Of a DNA stretch of 64,000 nucleotides, positions 31,798-41,162 are shown piece after piece (position 1 is the first letter of the stretch; every line of letters begins with the position of its first letter). The notes under the pieces are model-generated. The model was not told the origin of the DNA and searched no databases. It saw nothing but the letters and a program-made list of their open reading frames with translations. A program made the position numbers and the translations under genes. Location: NCBI GenBank assembly GCA_018333515.1, contig JAGXSZ010000040.1:1-64000 (forward strand). Reading direction: 5' to 3'. Origin of the DNA: Actinomycetota bacterium. GTDB lineage: Bacteria; Actinomycetota; Aquicultoria; Aquicultorales; Aquicultoraceae.

Positions 31798-33141
31798 ATG
31801 TCAAAAGCACCGCGAGAAATCGCGCTCGAAGTAATCAATCGCGTCCATAAAACCGGCAGCTACGCCAACTTGCTACTACCTAAGAGACTTCAAGAGAGCG
31901 ACCTCGACGTAAGGGACCGAGCTTTCGTCACCGAGCTTACATACGGCACGCTCAGGGCTAAAGGGACGCTCGATTGGGTCATCAAGAAGTTCTCCTCACA
32001 GAAGATCGAGAAGATTCCCGACCTGGTCCTCGACCTGTTGCGGATGTCGATTTACCAAATAATATATATGGATGTGCCGGACCGTGCCGCCGTAAACGAA
32101 GCGGTCGATATCGCTAAGAAGAACTTCCATCCCGGTATTTCCAAGTTCGTAAACGGGCTTCTGCGCTCGGTCTCCCGGGAAAAAGAAAATCTTCCCTGGC
32201 CCGACCGCAATGCCGACCCGGTAAAATATATCGCGCTCAAGTACTTCCACCCGATGTGGATGGTTAAGTCGTGGATAGAAGAATTCGGCGTTGCGGAGAC
32301 AGAGGCTCTCTGCGCCGCCAACAACCGCGCTCCCAAGATGACGATACGCGTCAACACCTTAAAGACAGACCCGGAGGCTTTAGCGCAGGCTTTGAGGGAC
32401 GCCGGTTGGACGGTCGAGGCCGGCTCTTACCTGCGCGAGGCGCTCTCCGTGCGCGGAGGGGGCGACATAACGCGGCTTAGCCGGTTCAAAGAGGGCCGGT
32501 TCTATGTCCAGGATGAAAGTTCCATGATAATCGCGCGCGTAGTCGACCCGCAACCGGGTGAGACCGTGCTGGATGCGGCCGCGGCGCCCGGAGGCAAGAC
32601 GACGCATATGGCGGAGCTGATGAAGAACAAAGGCCAAATCATCTCGGTAGACTCAAACGCAAACCGGGTCAATCTTATGAAGCGGAACTTCAGCCGGATG
32701 GGAGCGTCGATTGCGCTGCCGATACAGGCCGATGCCAAGAGAATAAACGCGGTCATCAAGAAGCCGGTCGACCGCGCTTTGCTCGACGCGCCTTGCTCCG
32801 GATTGGGCGTCCTCGCGCGCAGACCGGATTCGCGGTGGAACAAGACACCGGAGCAGATAACCGAGCTGATGTCCCTCCAGACCGACATGCTCGACGCTGT
32901 AGCGGGCGCGGTCAAGCCGGGCGGGGTACTTGTCTATTCGGTTTGCACGTTGACCAGGCAAGAGACCAGACTCGTCGTAGAGCGGTTTCTGCGAATCCGC
33001 GAGGACTTCTATGTCGACAAAATCGCCGCATATTTGCCGGAGCGCCTGCGGGCCGACGTCAAAGACGATATGATTCAATTACTACCACACAAACACGGCG
33101 TCGACGGCTTATTTATAGCGCGGTTTCGTCGAAGCGAGTAG
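31798..33141 (+). CDS. rsmB: 16S rRNA m5C967 methyltransferase RsmB (NusB-domain fusion)
   Basis: A 447-residue protein. A NusB-like RNA-binding domain (residues about 1-130) is followed by a Rossmann methyltransferase domain with SAM motif VLDAAAAPGGKTTHMAELM and the two cysteines of m5C enzymes, in DAPCSGLG and SVCTLT. The order fmt-rsmB-rpe is common. Start ATG 31798. Confidence 0.95.
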   Translation: MSKAPREIALEVINRVHKTGSYANLLLPKRLQESDLDVRDRAFVTELTYGTLRAKGTLDWVIKKFSSQKIEKIPDLVLDLLRMSIYQIIYMDVPDRAAVNEAVDIAKKNFHPGISKFVNGLLRSVSREKENLPWPDRNADPVKYIALKYFHPMWMVKSWIEEFGVAETEALCAANNRAPKMTIRVNTLKTDPEALAQALRDAGWTVEAGSYLREALSVRGGGDITRLSRFKEGRFYVQDESSMIIARVVDPQPGETVLDAAAAPGGKTTHMAELMKNKGQIISVDSNANRVNLMKRNFSRMGASIALPIQADAKRINAVIKKPVDRALLDAPCSGLGVLARRPDSRWNKTPEQITELMSLQTDMLDAVAGAVKPGGVLVYSVCTLTRQETRLVVERFLRIREDFYVDKIAAYLPERLRADVKDDMIQLLPHKHGVDGLFIARFRRSE

Positions 33142-33191
33142 GGGAGCGGGCGAGCAGGCGAGCGGGTGTAACCCCAAAAATTGTAACCAGA

Positions 33192-33327
33192 CTAGTACTC
33201 CATCACACGTTTTATGAGTTGTCATTCTGAGTGAAACGAAGAATCTCTAAAGCTTGAGACTGTTCGGTCGTTTTCAACTCCCCCAGAATGACGGATACTA
33301 GTCGATGTATGTGTGATGGAGTACTAG
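33192..33327. mobile_element. MITE-like element flanked by CTAG
   Basis: A 136-base non-coding element with perfect 17-base terminal inverted repeats (33192-33208 and 33311-33327; arm CTAGTACTCCATCACAC). The outermost CTAG at each end may be a target duplication. Inside, GTCATTCTG and CAGAATGAC form a second inverted pair. It lies in the gap between rsmB and rpe, which otherwise holds nothing recognisable. Confidence 0.7.
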
Positions 33328-33460
33328 CCACAGAGCCGATAATATACTAATATAAGCAGGTGCGCGCGAATAACCGGTCGTATTTCCGGAGAACAGACTC
33401 GAATGCCGGGTATCAGACGCGGCGTTTTTGCAAAAATCGGATATTGACTCGAGGTAGGGA

Positions 33461-34129
33461 ATGGATAAAAAGGTACTCATAGCCCCGTCGATTCTTTCGG
33501 CTGATTTCTCGAGGCTCGGCGAGCAGGTCGCGCTTGTCGCGCAGGGTGGAGCCGACCTTATCCATGTCGACGTGATGGACGGGCATTTCGTGCCGAACAT
33601 AACCATCGGGCCGTTGGTCGTGGAAGCACTGAGAAAGACGACCGACCTGCCGCTCGATGTACATTTGATGATCGAAAACCCCGAGCGCTACATCGACCGT
33701 TTTATCGAGGCGGGCGCGTCGTGGCTCTCGTTCCACGCTGAGGCAACGGACCATTCACACCGCGTGATCCAGCTGATAAAGGAGTACGGGTATGTAAAGG
33801 CGGGCATCTCCATAAACCCCGCGACGCCGGTTACCTATCTCCAGCACATCCTCGAGGACCTCGATTTCGTCCTCGTGATGTCGGTAAACCCCGGGTTCGG
33901 CGGCCAAAAGTTTATTCCGAGCGCGCTAGAGAAGATAGAGGTCATCCGCCATATGATAGATTCCCGAGGACTCGATGTTAAGATTCAGGTCGATGGCGGG
34001 ATATCGGCGGCCAACGCGGACAAAGTCGTTCTCAAAGGCGCGGAAATTTTGGTAGCGGGCTCCGCGGTCTTCGATTCTGAAGATATACCAGAGGCGGTAC
34101 GGGGTATACGCAAGGCCGCAATGCTCTAG
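33461..34129 (+). CDS. rpe: ribulose-phosphate 3-epimerase
   Basis: A 222-residue TIM-barrel enzyme of the pentose phosphate pathway. Motifs include APSILSADFSRL, HVDVMDGHFVPNITIGP, MSVNPGFGGQKFI and VDGGI, covering metal ligands and the catalytic aspartates. It makes the ribulose 5-phosphate/xylulose 5-phosphate balance and could feed the RibBA step downstream. Start ATG 33461. Confidence 0.97.
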   Translation: MDKKVLIAPSILSADFSRLGEQVALVAQGGADLIHVDVMDGHFVPNITIGPLVVEALRKTTDLPLDVHLMIENPERYIDRFIEAGASWLSFHAEATDHSHRVIQLIKEYGYVKAGISINPATPVTYLQHILEDLDFVLVMSVNPGFGGQKFIPSALEKIEVIRHMIDSRGLDVKIQVDGGISAANADKVVLKGAEILVAGSAVFDSEDIPEAVRGIRKAAML

Positions 34130-34130
34130 C

Positions 34131-34160
34131 TTGCAATATCCGTTGACCATTTGATACAAT
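34131..34160 (+). promoter_or_regulatory. promoter of the riboflavin operon
   Basis: TTGCAA (34131-34136), 18-base spacer, TACAAT (34155-34160), placed to start transcription just before the FMN aptamer. Confidence 0.65.
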
Positions 34161-34177
34161 CATTAAAATTACATAGT

Positions 34178-34390
34178 ACCTTCGGGGCAGGGTGAAATTC
34201 CCGATCGGCGGTTAGAGCCCGCGAGCTGCTTGTGTTTAACGGCGAGTCATTCGTAAAATATCACAAAAAGCTGAGCCGGTGAGATTCCGGAGCCGACAGT
34301 TACAGTCTGGATGGGAGAAGGTTAAGAGTCAAGTATACGTATAGCGTATACTTGGATAATGCGCCCCGCTTTCTCCCGGGTGCATTTTTA
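34178..34390 (+). promoter_or_regulatory. FMN riboswitch (RFN) with terminator
   Basis: The aptamer covers 34178-34322 with P1 arms ACCTTC and GAAGGT. Conserved blocks GGGGCAGGGTGAAATTCCCG, CCGGTGAGATTCCGGAGCCG and GACAGTTACAGTCTGGATGG are intact. A hairpin follows at 34331-34353, then a terminator 34358-34386 (AATGCGCCC / GGGTGCATT) with Ts. CTTTCTCCC in its loop region can pair with GGGAGAAG of the aptamer 3' end, a likely antiterminator. FMN binding would stop ribD-ribE-ribBA-ribH. Confidence 0.94.
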
Positions 34391-34502
34391 TTTGTCCGCA
34401 CAACAGCGACTAGCTGCTATTACCAGCGGATATGTTTGCGGGGTCGGAAGTTGACAGAGGGTCGATATGTGGTTGATGGTTTATCGTAGCGGATTAAACT
34501 AA

Positions 34503-34531
34503 GGGATTTTGCAACTCATATTTTATCTCCC
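34503..34531. repeat. solo end of a dispersed palindromic repeat
   Basis: Bases 34505-34531 match exactly, in inverted orientation, 27 bases at 45574-45600 in the palindromic element of the tRNA-Gln island. It lies 49 bases before ribD. Confidence 0.65.
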
Positions 34532-34579
34532 TATTAACCGTAACAGAGTAGGTACGTTTGTGAGCCGGAAATCGAGGTT

Positions 34580-35677
34580 ATGAAAAGCATAGAAATATCG
34601 GGCTATGAGAGCTATATGGATAGGGCGATAACGCTGGCTGAGAAGGGTCGGGGGGCGACCAGTCCCAACCCGATGGTGGGAGCGCTTATCGTAAAAGACG
34701 ACCGCGTGATAGCGGAGGGTTATCACGAGCGGGTGGGCGAGCCCCATGCCGAGATTAACGCCCTAAAGAACGCCGTCGAAGATGTGACCGGGGCGACAAT
34801 GGTCGTCTCACTGGAGCCGTGCAATCACTTCGGCAGGACGCCGCCGTGTACCGAGGCGATTATAGGGGCGGGGCTAAGCAGGGTTATCGTGGGCATGGTA
34901 GACCCGAATCCGAAGTGCGCGGGCGGCGGCATCAAACGCTTGCGCGATGCCGGAATCGAGGTAGAGTACGGGCTGCTGGCGGATAAGATAGCCAGGCAAA
35001 ACGAGGTGTTCATCAAATATGTTACGACGGGCAGACCCTTTGTGGTGCTAAAAGCAGCCATCACCCTTGACGGGAAGATTGCCGAAGCGCGCGGGAAGAC
35101 CACGGCGATTACCGGCCCCGACGCAAAACAGAAGGTGCACGAGGTAAGAAATGAGCACGATGCCGTCATGGTCGGGATAGGGACGGTAATAACCGACGAC
35201 CCGATGCTGACTACACGCTTGGATGGCGTGAAGGCCAAGAACCCGATTCGCGTAATCGTCGACTCGAAAGCCAGGACGCCGCTGAAGAGCAGAATCGTAA
35301 AGAGCGCGCGCGAGGTGCGCACTGTCGTCGCCGTCGGCTCGCGCGCCGCACCCGCGAACATCGAGGACCTCGAAGCGCGCGGCATCGAAGCGCTCAAGCT
35401 CGGCCGTTGGGACGGCGCCGTCGACGTAGAGCTTCTCCTGGAAGAACTGGGGCGCCTTGAGATATCGAGTGTGCTCGTCGAGGGCGGAGGCAGCTTAATC
35501 GCATCCTTCGTAAAGGCGGGCATGGTCGACAAGTATATGGTCTTTGTCGCACCGAAGCTGCTCGGTGAGGGCGGTGTCGATTTCGTCGGCGGAGAACTCG
35601 ACTCGGCCCGCATACTAAATATCACGGCTATTGAGCGTTTGGGAGACGATATTTTAATAGAGGCGTACCCCGCGTAG
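34580..35677 (+). CDS. ribD: bifunctional riboflavin deaminase/reductase
   Basis: A 365-residue fusion. The deaminase half (residues about 10-150) has zinc ligands in PHAEINAL and LEPCNHFGRTPPC; the reductase half begins around RPFVVLKAAITLDGKIA and has the IVEGGG-like motif LVEGGGSLIASF. It carries out the second and third steps from GTP to riboflavin. Start ATG 34580. It opens the FMN-riboswitch operon. Confidence 0.97.
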   Translation: MKSIEISGYESYMDRAITLAEKGRGATSPNPMVGALIVKDDRVIAEGYHERVGEPHAEINALKNAVEDVTGATMVVSLEPCNHFGRTPPCTEAIIGAGLSRVIVGMVDPNPKCAGGGIKRLRDAGIEVEYGLLADKIARQNEVFIKYVTTGRPFVVLKAAITLDGKIAEARGKTTAITGPDAKQKVHEVRNEHDAVMVGIGTVITDDPMLTTRLDGVKAKNPIRVIVDSKARTPLKSRIVKSAREVRTVVAVGSRAAPANIEDLEARGIEALKLGRWDGAVDVELLLEELGRLEISSVLVEGGGSLIASFVKAGMVDKYMVFVAPKLLGEGGVDFVGGELDSARILNITAIERLGDDILIEAYPA

Positions 35678-35701
35678 GGGACGTTGCTACGGTTACTACG
35701 G
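35677..35701. repeat. copy of the dispersed 25-base intergenic repeat
   Basis: It matches 10842-10866 with two mismatches and starts at the last base of ribD. A GACGTTGCTACGG core followed by TTACTACGG units is visible. Confidence 0.55.
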
Positions 35702-35750
35702 TTACGGGCTTACCCGACGGGAGAGCCGGAGAGGAAGCAGGGCTGAAAGT

Positions 35751-36395
35751 ATGTTTACCGGCATAATCGAGGAGCTAGGTAAGATTCAATCGATAAGGCG
35801 CGGAGCCGATCAATTCGTGCTCGATATCAAAGCGCCGCAACTCGCAACGGGGGTCGAGATAGGCGATTCGGTCGCCGTAAACGGAATCTGCTTAACGGTT
35901 GTGACGAAGACGCGGGACGGTTTTGCGGTCGATGTCATGCCCGAAACCGTCACGAAGACCAACCTCGATATCATCGGGTCGGGTGAGACCGTCAACCTCG
36001 AGCGGGCGATGACGATGTCGAGCCGCCTCGGCGGCCATATGGTATCGGGCCACGTCGATGGGGTGGGCGCTATCAAGTCGAAGTCGAAAGAGAAGAACGC
36101 GCTCCTTATCAGGATTTCGGCGCCGGAGGCGGTGACGCGCTACCTTATCGGCCGCGGCTCGATTGCCGTCGACGGCATAAGTTTGACCGTCATGGATTAC
36201 GGCGATGAATACGTCGTAGTCTCGATAATCCCGCATACGGCTTCGGTAACGACTTTGGGGCTTAAGGGACCGGGCGATATCGTCAATCTCGAAGCCGACC
36301 TCATCGGTAAATATATTGAAAAATTCATAAACGGCCAACAAAAAAAGACGCCGGGCCTGACGCTCGACACACTCCGCGAGCACGGGTTCGCGTAG
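35751..36395 (+). CDS. ribE: riboflavin synthase alpha subunit
   Basis: A 214-residue enzyme that dismutates two lumazines into riboflavin. It has the duplicated barrel: MFTGIIEELGKI with NGICLTV in repeat 1, and GHVDGVG with VDGISLTV in repeat 2. The C-terminal trimerisation helix is visible. Start ATG 35751. Behind it lie two short GC-rich palindromes (GCCGGC-type, 36430-36482) before ribBA. Confidence 0.97.
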   Translation: MFTGIIEELGKIQSIRRGADQFVLDIKAPQLATGVEIGDSVAVNGICLTVVTKTRDGFAVDVMPETVTKTNLDIIGSGETVNLERAMTMSSRLGGHMVSGHVDGVGAIKSKSKEKNALLIRISAPEAVTRYLIGRGSIAVDGISLTVMDYGDEYVVVSIIPHTASVTTLGLKGPGDIVNLEADLIGKYIEKFINGQQKKTPGLTLDTLREHGFA

Positions 36396-36495
36396 CGAAG
36401 GACAGGCGGGCGCACCGGGGGAGACTATGGCCGGCGAAGCCGCCGGTACTAATAAACGATGAGGCCGGCGAAGGCCGGCACCTCAATAAAGAAAG

Positions 36496-37719
36496 GTGAG
36501 CAAGGTGTTGAACACAATCGACGAAGCGTTAGACGATATGCGAGAGGGGAAAATCATCATAGTCGTCGATGATGAGGATAGAGAAAACGAAGGCGACTTC
36601 ATAATGGCCGCAGAGCGGGTCACACCGGAGACCATCAATTTTATGGCGACGAATGGGCGCGGCCTCATATGCATGCCCTGCACGCCCGAGCGCCTCGACG
36701 AACTGGGGATTCCGGCTATGGTATTTAATAACACATCCGAACAGGGAACCGCGTTTACCGTATCCATCGGCGCTAAGGGCAAGATAAGCACCGGCATATC
36801 CGCCCGCGACCGCGCCGTTACTATCCAAACGGTCGTCGACGCGGACAGCAAACCCGGGGACATATCGATGCCCGGACATATCTTTCCACTAAGAGCCAGA
36901 CGCGGTGGCGTTTTGGCGCGCGCGGGCCACACCGAGGCGGCGGTCGACCTCGCGCGCCTCGCGGGCCTGTATCCCGCCGGAGTAATCTGCGAGATAATGA
37001 ACGAGGACGGCACGATGGCGAGGCTGCCCCAACTCCAAGAGGTCGCCGAGAAGTTCGGCCTCAAAATCATCAGCGTGGCCGACCTTATCAAATACCGGCG
37101 CCGGACGGAGAAGCTCGTCGAGCGTATCGCCGAGGTCACGCTCCCGACCAGTTTCGGCTCGTTCAAGGCGGTCGGCTACCGCTGTAAGCTCGACGGCAAG
37201 GAATACTTCGCGCTCGTTAAGGGTGAGGTGGAGGGTAAGGATAACGTGTTGGTCAGGGTTCACTCCGAATGCCTCACCGGCGATATCTTCCACTCGCTCC
37301 GCTGCGATTGCGGGGACCAGCTCGAGGCGGCGCTCGGCATGATAGAGCGAGAGGGCCGGGGTGTCCTTCTCTACATCTTGGGACACGAGGGCAGGGGAAT
37401 AGGTCTTTTAAACAAGCTTCGCGCTTATGAGTTGCAGGAAGCCGGGCGCGACACCGTCCAGGCCAACAATGACCTGGGCTTCGCGGCGGACTTACGGGAC
37501 TACGGTATGGGCGCGCAAATTCTCGCCGACCTCGGTTTGACCTCAATCCGCCTGATGACGAATAACCCGAAGAAGATAGTGGGTCTTGAAGGATACGGCC
37601 TGAAAATCGTCGAACGCGTACCCATACAGGTCGGCACGACCGAATATAATGTTCACTATCTGGAGGCAAAAAAGGAAAAGATGGACCACATGTTCGACTG
37701 GCATAAAGCCGATAATTAA
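36496..37719 (+). CDS. ribBA: bifunctional DHBP synthase / GTP cyclohydrolase II
   Basis: A 407-residue fusion. The RibB half (residues about 5-200) has [18 protein letters not shown] and GHTEAAVDL; the RibA half has zinc ligands in [18 protein letters not shown] and GHEGRGIGL. The two ends produce the C4 unit and the pyrimidine precursor of riboflavin. The frame starts at GTG 36496. GTG 36505 gives better spacing from AAAGGTG and a more usual start (VLNTIDEAL). Confidence 0.97.
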   Translation: MSKVLNTIDEALDDMREGKIIIVVDDEDRENEGDFIMAAERVTPETINFMATNGRGLICMPCTPERLDELGIPAMVFNNTSEQGTAFTVSIGAKGKISTGISARDRAVTIQTVVDADSKPGDISMPGHIFPLRARRGGVLARAGHTEAAVDLARLAGLYPAGVICEIMNEDGTMARLPQLQEVAEKFGLKIISVADLIKYRRRTEKLVERIAEVTLPTSFGSFKAVGYRCKLDGKEYFALVKGEVEGKDNVLVRVHSECLTGDIFHSLRCDCGDQLEAALGMIEREGRGVLLYILGHEGRGIGLLNKLRAYELQEAGRDTVQANNDLGFAADLRDYGMGAQILADLGLTSIRLMTNNPKKIVGLEGYGLKIVERVPIQVGTTEYNVHYLEAKKEKMDHMFDWHKADN

Positions 37720-37778
37720 AGATAAACCCGGTTGGACGGCTGCGAAAATCACGAATTGCGAAGTTTTGATATCCGACA

Positions 37779-37818
37779 GCGAAGAAGCGAAGAAGCGAAG
37801 AAGCGAAGAAGCGAAGAT
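37779..37818. repeat. 8-base tandem repeat
   Basis: About five units of GCGAAGAA between ribBA and ribH. The overlying short frame is low-complexity and judged non-coding. Confidence 0.8.
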
Positions 37819-37966
37819 TGAATGTTTAACGGCTAGGCATAGCAGGAATGGCTGACAGCTTATGTAGTCAAGCTCAAGGAGGTGTCGGTCTGCCTGCGCC
37901 CTTTAGATAAATCAGCAATTTGTTATTTAAGTGTAACAAGAAATTAAGATACGAGGAGGTTGTTTA

Positions 37967-38428
37967 ATGCAGGTATATGAAGGTAATCTTATTGGAGAGG
38001 GACTAAGGGTTGCCATCGTGGTAGGCCGCTTTAACGATTTTATCGGGTCGAAGTTGCTCGACGGCGCCCTGGACGCGCTCAAGAGGCACGGCCTCGATGA
38101 AGGCGATGTTCATGTCGCTTGGACGCCGGGCGCTTTCGAAGTGCCGCTCATAGCGAAAAAGTTGGCCGAGAGCGGTCGCTATGATGCTATAATCTGTTTG
38201 GGAGCGGTAATCAGGGGCTCGACACCGCATTTTGATTATGTGGCAGGCGAGGTTGCCAAAGGAATCGCGAGGATTAACCTCGACAGCGGCGTGCCGGTCA
38301 TATTCGGTGTCGTCACGACAGACAGTATCGAGCAGGCCATCGAGCGCGCGGGAACCAAACACGGCAACAAGGGATGGCAAGCCGCCGTCTCCGCTATCGA
38401 GATGGCAAATCTAATGAAAACGCTCTAA
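37967..38428 (+). CDS. ribH: 6,7-dimethyl-8-ribityllumazine synthase
   Basis: A 153-residue subunit of the icosahedral lumazine synthase, condensing DHBP with the ribityl-pyrimidine. Motifs include [33 protein letters not shown] (catalytic His) and FGVVTTD. AGGAGG lies before ATG 37967. The 247-base gap after ribBA holds the tandem repeat and may contain a promoter. Confidence 0.97.
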   Translation: MQVYEGNLIGEGLRVAIVVGRFNDFIGSKLLDGALDALKRHGLDEGDVHVAWTPGAFEVPLIAKKLAESGRYDAIICLGAVIRGSTPHFDYVAGEVAKGIARINLDSGVPVIFGVVTTDSIEQAIERAGTKHGNKGWQAAVSAIEMANLMKTL

Positions 38429-38504
38429 GTTTTAAGCTATAATGAGATAGTGCAAATCTTGCAACTATTAAATGTACATGGTTAGATGTGGTTGGTGATA
38501 AGAG

Positions 38505-38849
38505 ATGAAAGTAGAAAAACCCTGGGGATTTTATAAACAATACGCGTATAATAAGACTTGTTCGGTCAAGCTTTTGACGCTCAACGCGAACGAAGAGACC
38601 AGCCTACACTGGCACAACCTGCGAAGCGATGCATGGGTAGTCCTCGACGAAGGCGTTCGGGTGCAAATAGGCGAGGAGTTCCACGACGCGAAAGTGGGAG
38701 AGGAATTCTTTATCCCGTCAGGAACGGTACACAGGTTGATGTCGGTCAGCGAAGGCCGGGCACGAGTGCTCGAAATAGCGTTCGGCTATAACAACGAAGA
38801 CGACAACCACAGGATAGCCGATGATTACGGCCGTGAACTAGAGATATAG
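38505..38849 (+). CDS. cupin protein, mannose-6-phosphate isomerase type II C-terminal-like
   Basis: A 114-residue single-cupin protein. It begins KPWGFYKQYAYN and carries TSLHWHNLRSDAWVVLDEGV and IPSGTVHRL, the metal-binding cupin motifs of the ManC C-terminal domain. Stand-alone copies of this domain are common and may isomerise or bind a sugar phosphate; its substrate is unknown. No nucleotidyltransferase half is adjacent. Confidence 0.85.
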   Translation: MKVEKPWGFYKQYAYNKTCSVKLLTLNANEETSLHWHNLRSDAWVVLDEGVRVQIGEEFHDAKVGEEFFIPSGTVHRLMSVSEGRARVLEIAFGYNNEDDNHRIADDYGRELEI

Positions 38850-38977
38850 GATTTAGTCGTATATAAAATATTGTTGAAAGTAAGTAACGGTTTTAGTGTT
38901 TTTTTGCGCTTGCTACGGATTGTTGACAAGAAATTGCCCCGGGAAAGTAGTCTGTTTGTAAAGGTGAAAGGGACAAG

Positions 38978-39394
38978 ATGAGAATGTCAACGAAAGGGCG
39001 CTATGGCGCCCGAGCGATGCTGGACATAGCGATGCATGACGACAAAGGCCCCGTTTCTTTGCGGGACTTAGCCCAAAGGCAAGAGCTTTCCGTAAAATAC
39101 CTCGAACAGTTGATTAAACCGCTAAAAGCAGCGGGCTTGATCAAGAGCGTTCGTGGAGCCGGAGGAGGCTATGTTCTTGCAAAAGAGCCGTTCGATATAA
39201 ATCTGCTACAGATAATTGAGGCACTCGAGAAACTTGCGACATCGGATTGTCTCGATAATCCGCGGATATGCGGGCGCGTTGCCATATGCGCGACGCATGA
39301 TGTCTGGAAGGAGATACAGAACTCCACCACCCATATTCTGGCCTCGCTGACCCTGCAAGACATGGTAGAAAAGCAACGGCGGAAGCTCGCCTAG
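38978..39394 (+). CDS. Rrf2 family transcriptional regulator with Fe-S type cysteines
   Basis: A 138-residue protein. The winged helix is MSTKGRYGARAMLDIAMHD through SVKYLEQLIKPLKAAGLIKS and RGAGGGYVL. Three cysteines, CLDNPRICGRVAIC, match the cluster-binding loop of IscR/NsrR-like regulators (spacing C-x6-C-x5-C). It may sense iron-sulfur or redox state. No isc/suf operon is adjacent. A TTGACA near 38923 may belong to its promoter. Confidence 0.92.
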   Translation: MRMSTKGRYGARAMLDIAMHDDKGPVSLRDLAQRQELSVKYLEQLIKPLKAAGLIKSVRGAGGGYVLAKEPFDINLLQIIEALEKLATSDCLDNPRICGRVAICATHDVWKEIQNSTTHILASLTLQDMVEKQRRKLA

Positions 39395-39577
39395 CGCCCG
39401 CGGATTCCAAACATTCCGGCAACCGGGAGAATCAAGAGTGAGCCAATCCGGGTTAAAGCCGTCCTCTATTCGACGCGCCAACCTGGAGCCTTTGTGTCAA
39501 AACATATCGACGACCAATATTTATATGTCTATAGCGACAAACATTCTTATTGTTATTAAGCATGGCCTGGAGGTCTT

Positions 39578-40999
39578 ATGGAAAGCGATGTAAGGGTACG
39601 ATTCGCGCCGAGCCCGACCGGATATCTGCATATCGGCGGGGCAAGAACGGCTCTCTTTAACTGGCTCTACGCGCGCCGTCACGGCGGCGCCTTTGTTTTG
39701 AGAATCGAGGACACCGACCGCGAGCGCTCAACCGATGAGGCGATAGACGCCATTATCAATAGTATGACCTGGCTTGGGCTTACCTGGGATGAGGGGCCGC
39801 ACCTGCAGACGGATCGCCTCGACCGCTACGGTGAAGAGGCCCAACGCCTGTTGGCGGAAGGCAAAGCGTACAAGTGCTACTGCGCGTCCGAGGAGCTTGA
39901 AGCGATGAGAAAGGCGGCGCTCGACAGAAAAGAGGCTCCCAAGTACGACCGCCGCTGCTTCGCGCGCAGCGAGAGCGAGCAAGCGGCATGCGAGGCGCGA
40001 GGCCTAAGACCGGTCATCCGGTTCCGCTGTCCCGACGAGGGAGCAACGATCATCAGCGACCGAGTCAAAGGCGAGGTCGTCTTTGAGAACCAAAACCTCG
40101 ATGACTTCATCATGGTGCGCGCCGACGGTATTCCGACCTATAACTTCGCGGTCGTCGTCGACGATTACGACATGAGCATCACTCATGTGATAAGGGGAGA
40201 CGACCACCTCTCGAACACCCCCCGCCAGGTTGTGCTGGGCGAGGCGCTCGGCTATAGAATTCCCGAGTTCGCGCATCTTCCGATGATTTTGGGGTCGGAT
40301 AAGACGCGCCTCAGCAAGCGCCACGGTGCGACCGCGGTCGAGGCCTATCGCGATGAGGGCTATCTTCCGCAAGCGTTAATCAACTATCTCGCGCTTCTCG
40401 GCTGGGGATTTGAGGATCAGACCGTTTTTGCGCCGGAAGAACTCATAGCCAAGTTCGGGCTCGAAGCGGTCGGCAAATCGCCCGCCGTCTTCGACCCGGC
40501 AAAACTCGAATGGATGAACGGCGTCTACATCCGCGAGCTGACATTACCCGAGCTTGCCGGGTATCAGAAGAGCTTTATGCGAGCGGCCGGTCTTCCTATC
40601 GAGATGTACGAAGATGCCTGGTACCTGCGTCTGGCCGAAATCACACAAGAGCGGCTGACGAAGCTCGCGGATATCGTGGGCCTTAGTGATTTCTTCTTCA
40701 GCCGGGTTCCGTTCGACCCGGTTGCCGTTGAGAAAGTCCTAAAGAAAGAGGGGACAAAAGACGTGCTGGAGCAGGCGATAGAGGTGCTCTCGGGCTCGTT
40801 TGCTTTCGAGGCGCACGAAATAGAGACGCGCCTTCGCGCGCTCGCCGAGACGACGGGCGTCAAAGCGAAGTTCGTCTTCCAGCCGTTGCGTGTTGCCGTA
40901 AGCGGGCGCATCGTCAGCCCGCCGCTCTTCGAGACCATGGAGCTTCTCGGCAGGGACACCACCATCGAGCGTCTCGGCGAGGCCGTAAAAATGCTTTAA
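39578..40999 (+). CDS. gltX: glutamyl-tRNA synthetase
   Basis: A 473-residue class I synthetase. The HIGH-type motif is in FAPSPTGYLHIGGARTALFN; KLSKR replaces KMSKS in RLSKRHGATAV. In organisms lacking GlnRS this enzyme also charges tRNA-Gln with glutamate for later amidation; whether so here is unknown, though a tRNA-Gln gene follows at once. Start ATG 39578 after CTGGAGG. Confidence 0.97.
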   Translation: MESDVRVRFAPSPTGYLHIGGARTALFNWLYARRHGGAFVLRIEDTDRERSTDEAIDAIINSMTWLGLTWDEGPHLQTDRLDRYGEEAQRLLAEGKAYKCYCASEELEAMRKAALDRKEAPKYDRRCFARSESEQAACEARGLRPVIRFRCPDEGATIISDRVKGEVVFENQNLDDFIMVRADGIPTYNFAVVVDDYDMSITHVIRGDDHLSNTPRQVVLGEALGYRIPEFAHLPMILGSDKTRLSKRHGATAVEAYRDEGYLPQALINYLALLGWGFEDQTVFAPEELIAKFGLEAVGKSPAVFDPAKLEWMNGVYIRELTLPELAGYQKSFMRAAGLPIEMYEDAWYLRLAEITQERLTKLADIVGLSDFFFSRVPFDPVAVEKVLKKEGTKDVLEQAIEVLSGSFAFEAHEIETRLRALAETTGVKAKFVFQPLRVAVSGRIVSPPLFETMELLGRDTTIERLGEAVKML

Positions 41000-41063
41000 C
41001 ACCAGGATGAGCAGGTCTTTTTCGAAGCGATTCGGTGGGCCAGGCGAGGCGCGTTGCCTCACG

Positions 41064-41094
41064 CGAAAGTCTACTCGAAAGTCTACTCGAAAGT
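41064..41094. repeat. 12-base tandem repeat upstream of tRNA-Gln
   Basis: CGAAAGTCTACT occurs about 2.6 times in a row, ending at the -35 box of the tRNA promoter. Confidence 0.7.
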
Positions 41095-41122
41095 TGAACA
41101 CCACGTCAATTCGTGGTACTAT
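41094..41122 (+). promoter_or_regulatory. tRNA-Gln promoter with palindromic spacer
   Basis: TTGAAC (41094-41099), 17-base spacer, TACTAT (41117-41122). The spacer contains ACCACG and CGTGGT as inverted arms around TCAATT. Confidence 0.75.
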
Positions 41123-41162
41123 TTCGATGTCGATTCTTCGGAATCAATTGAAAAGAGAAGAG

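Noticed and set aside
37649-37855. 68-codon frame over the 8-base tandem repeat
   Set aside because: It overlaps the ribBA end, and its product is a repeat translation without a start signal.
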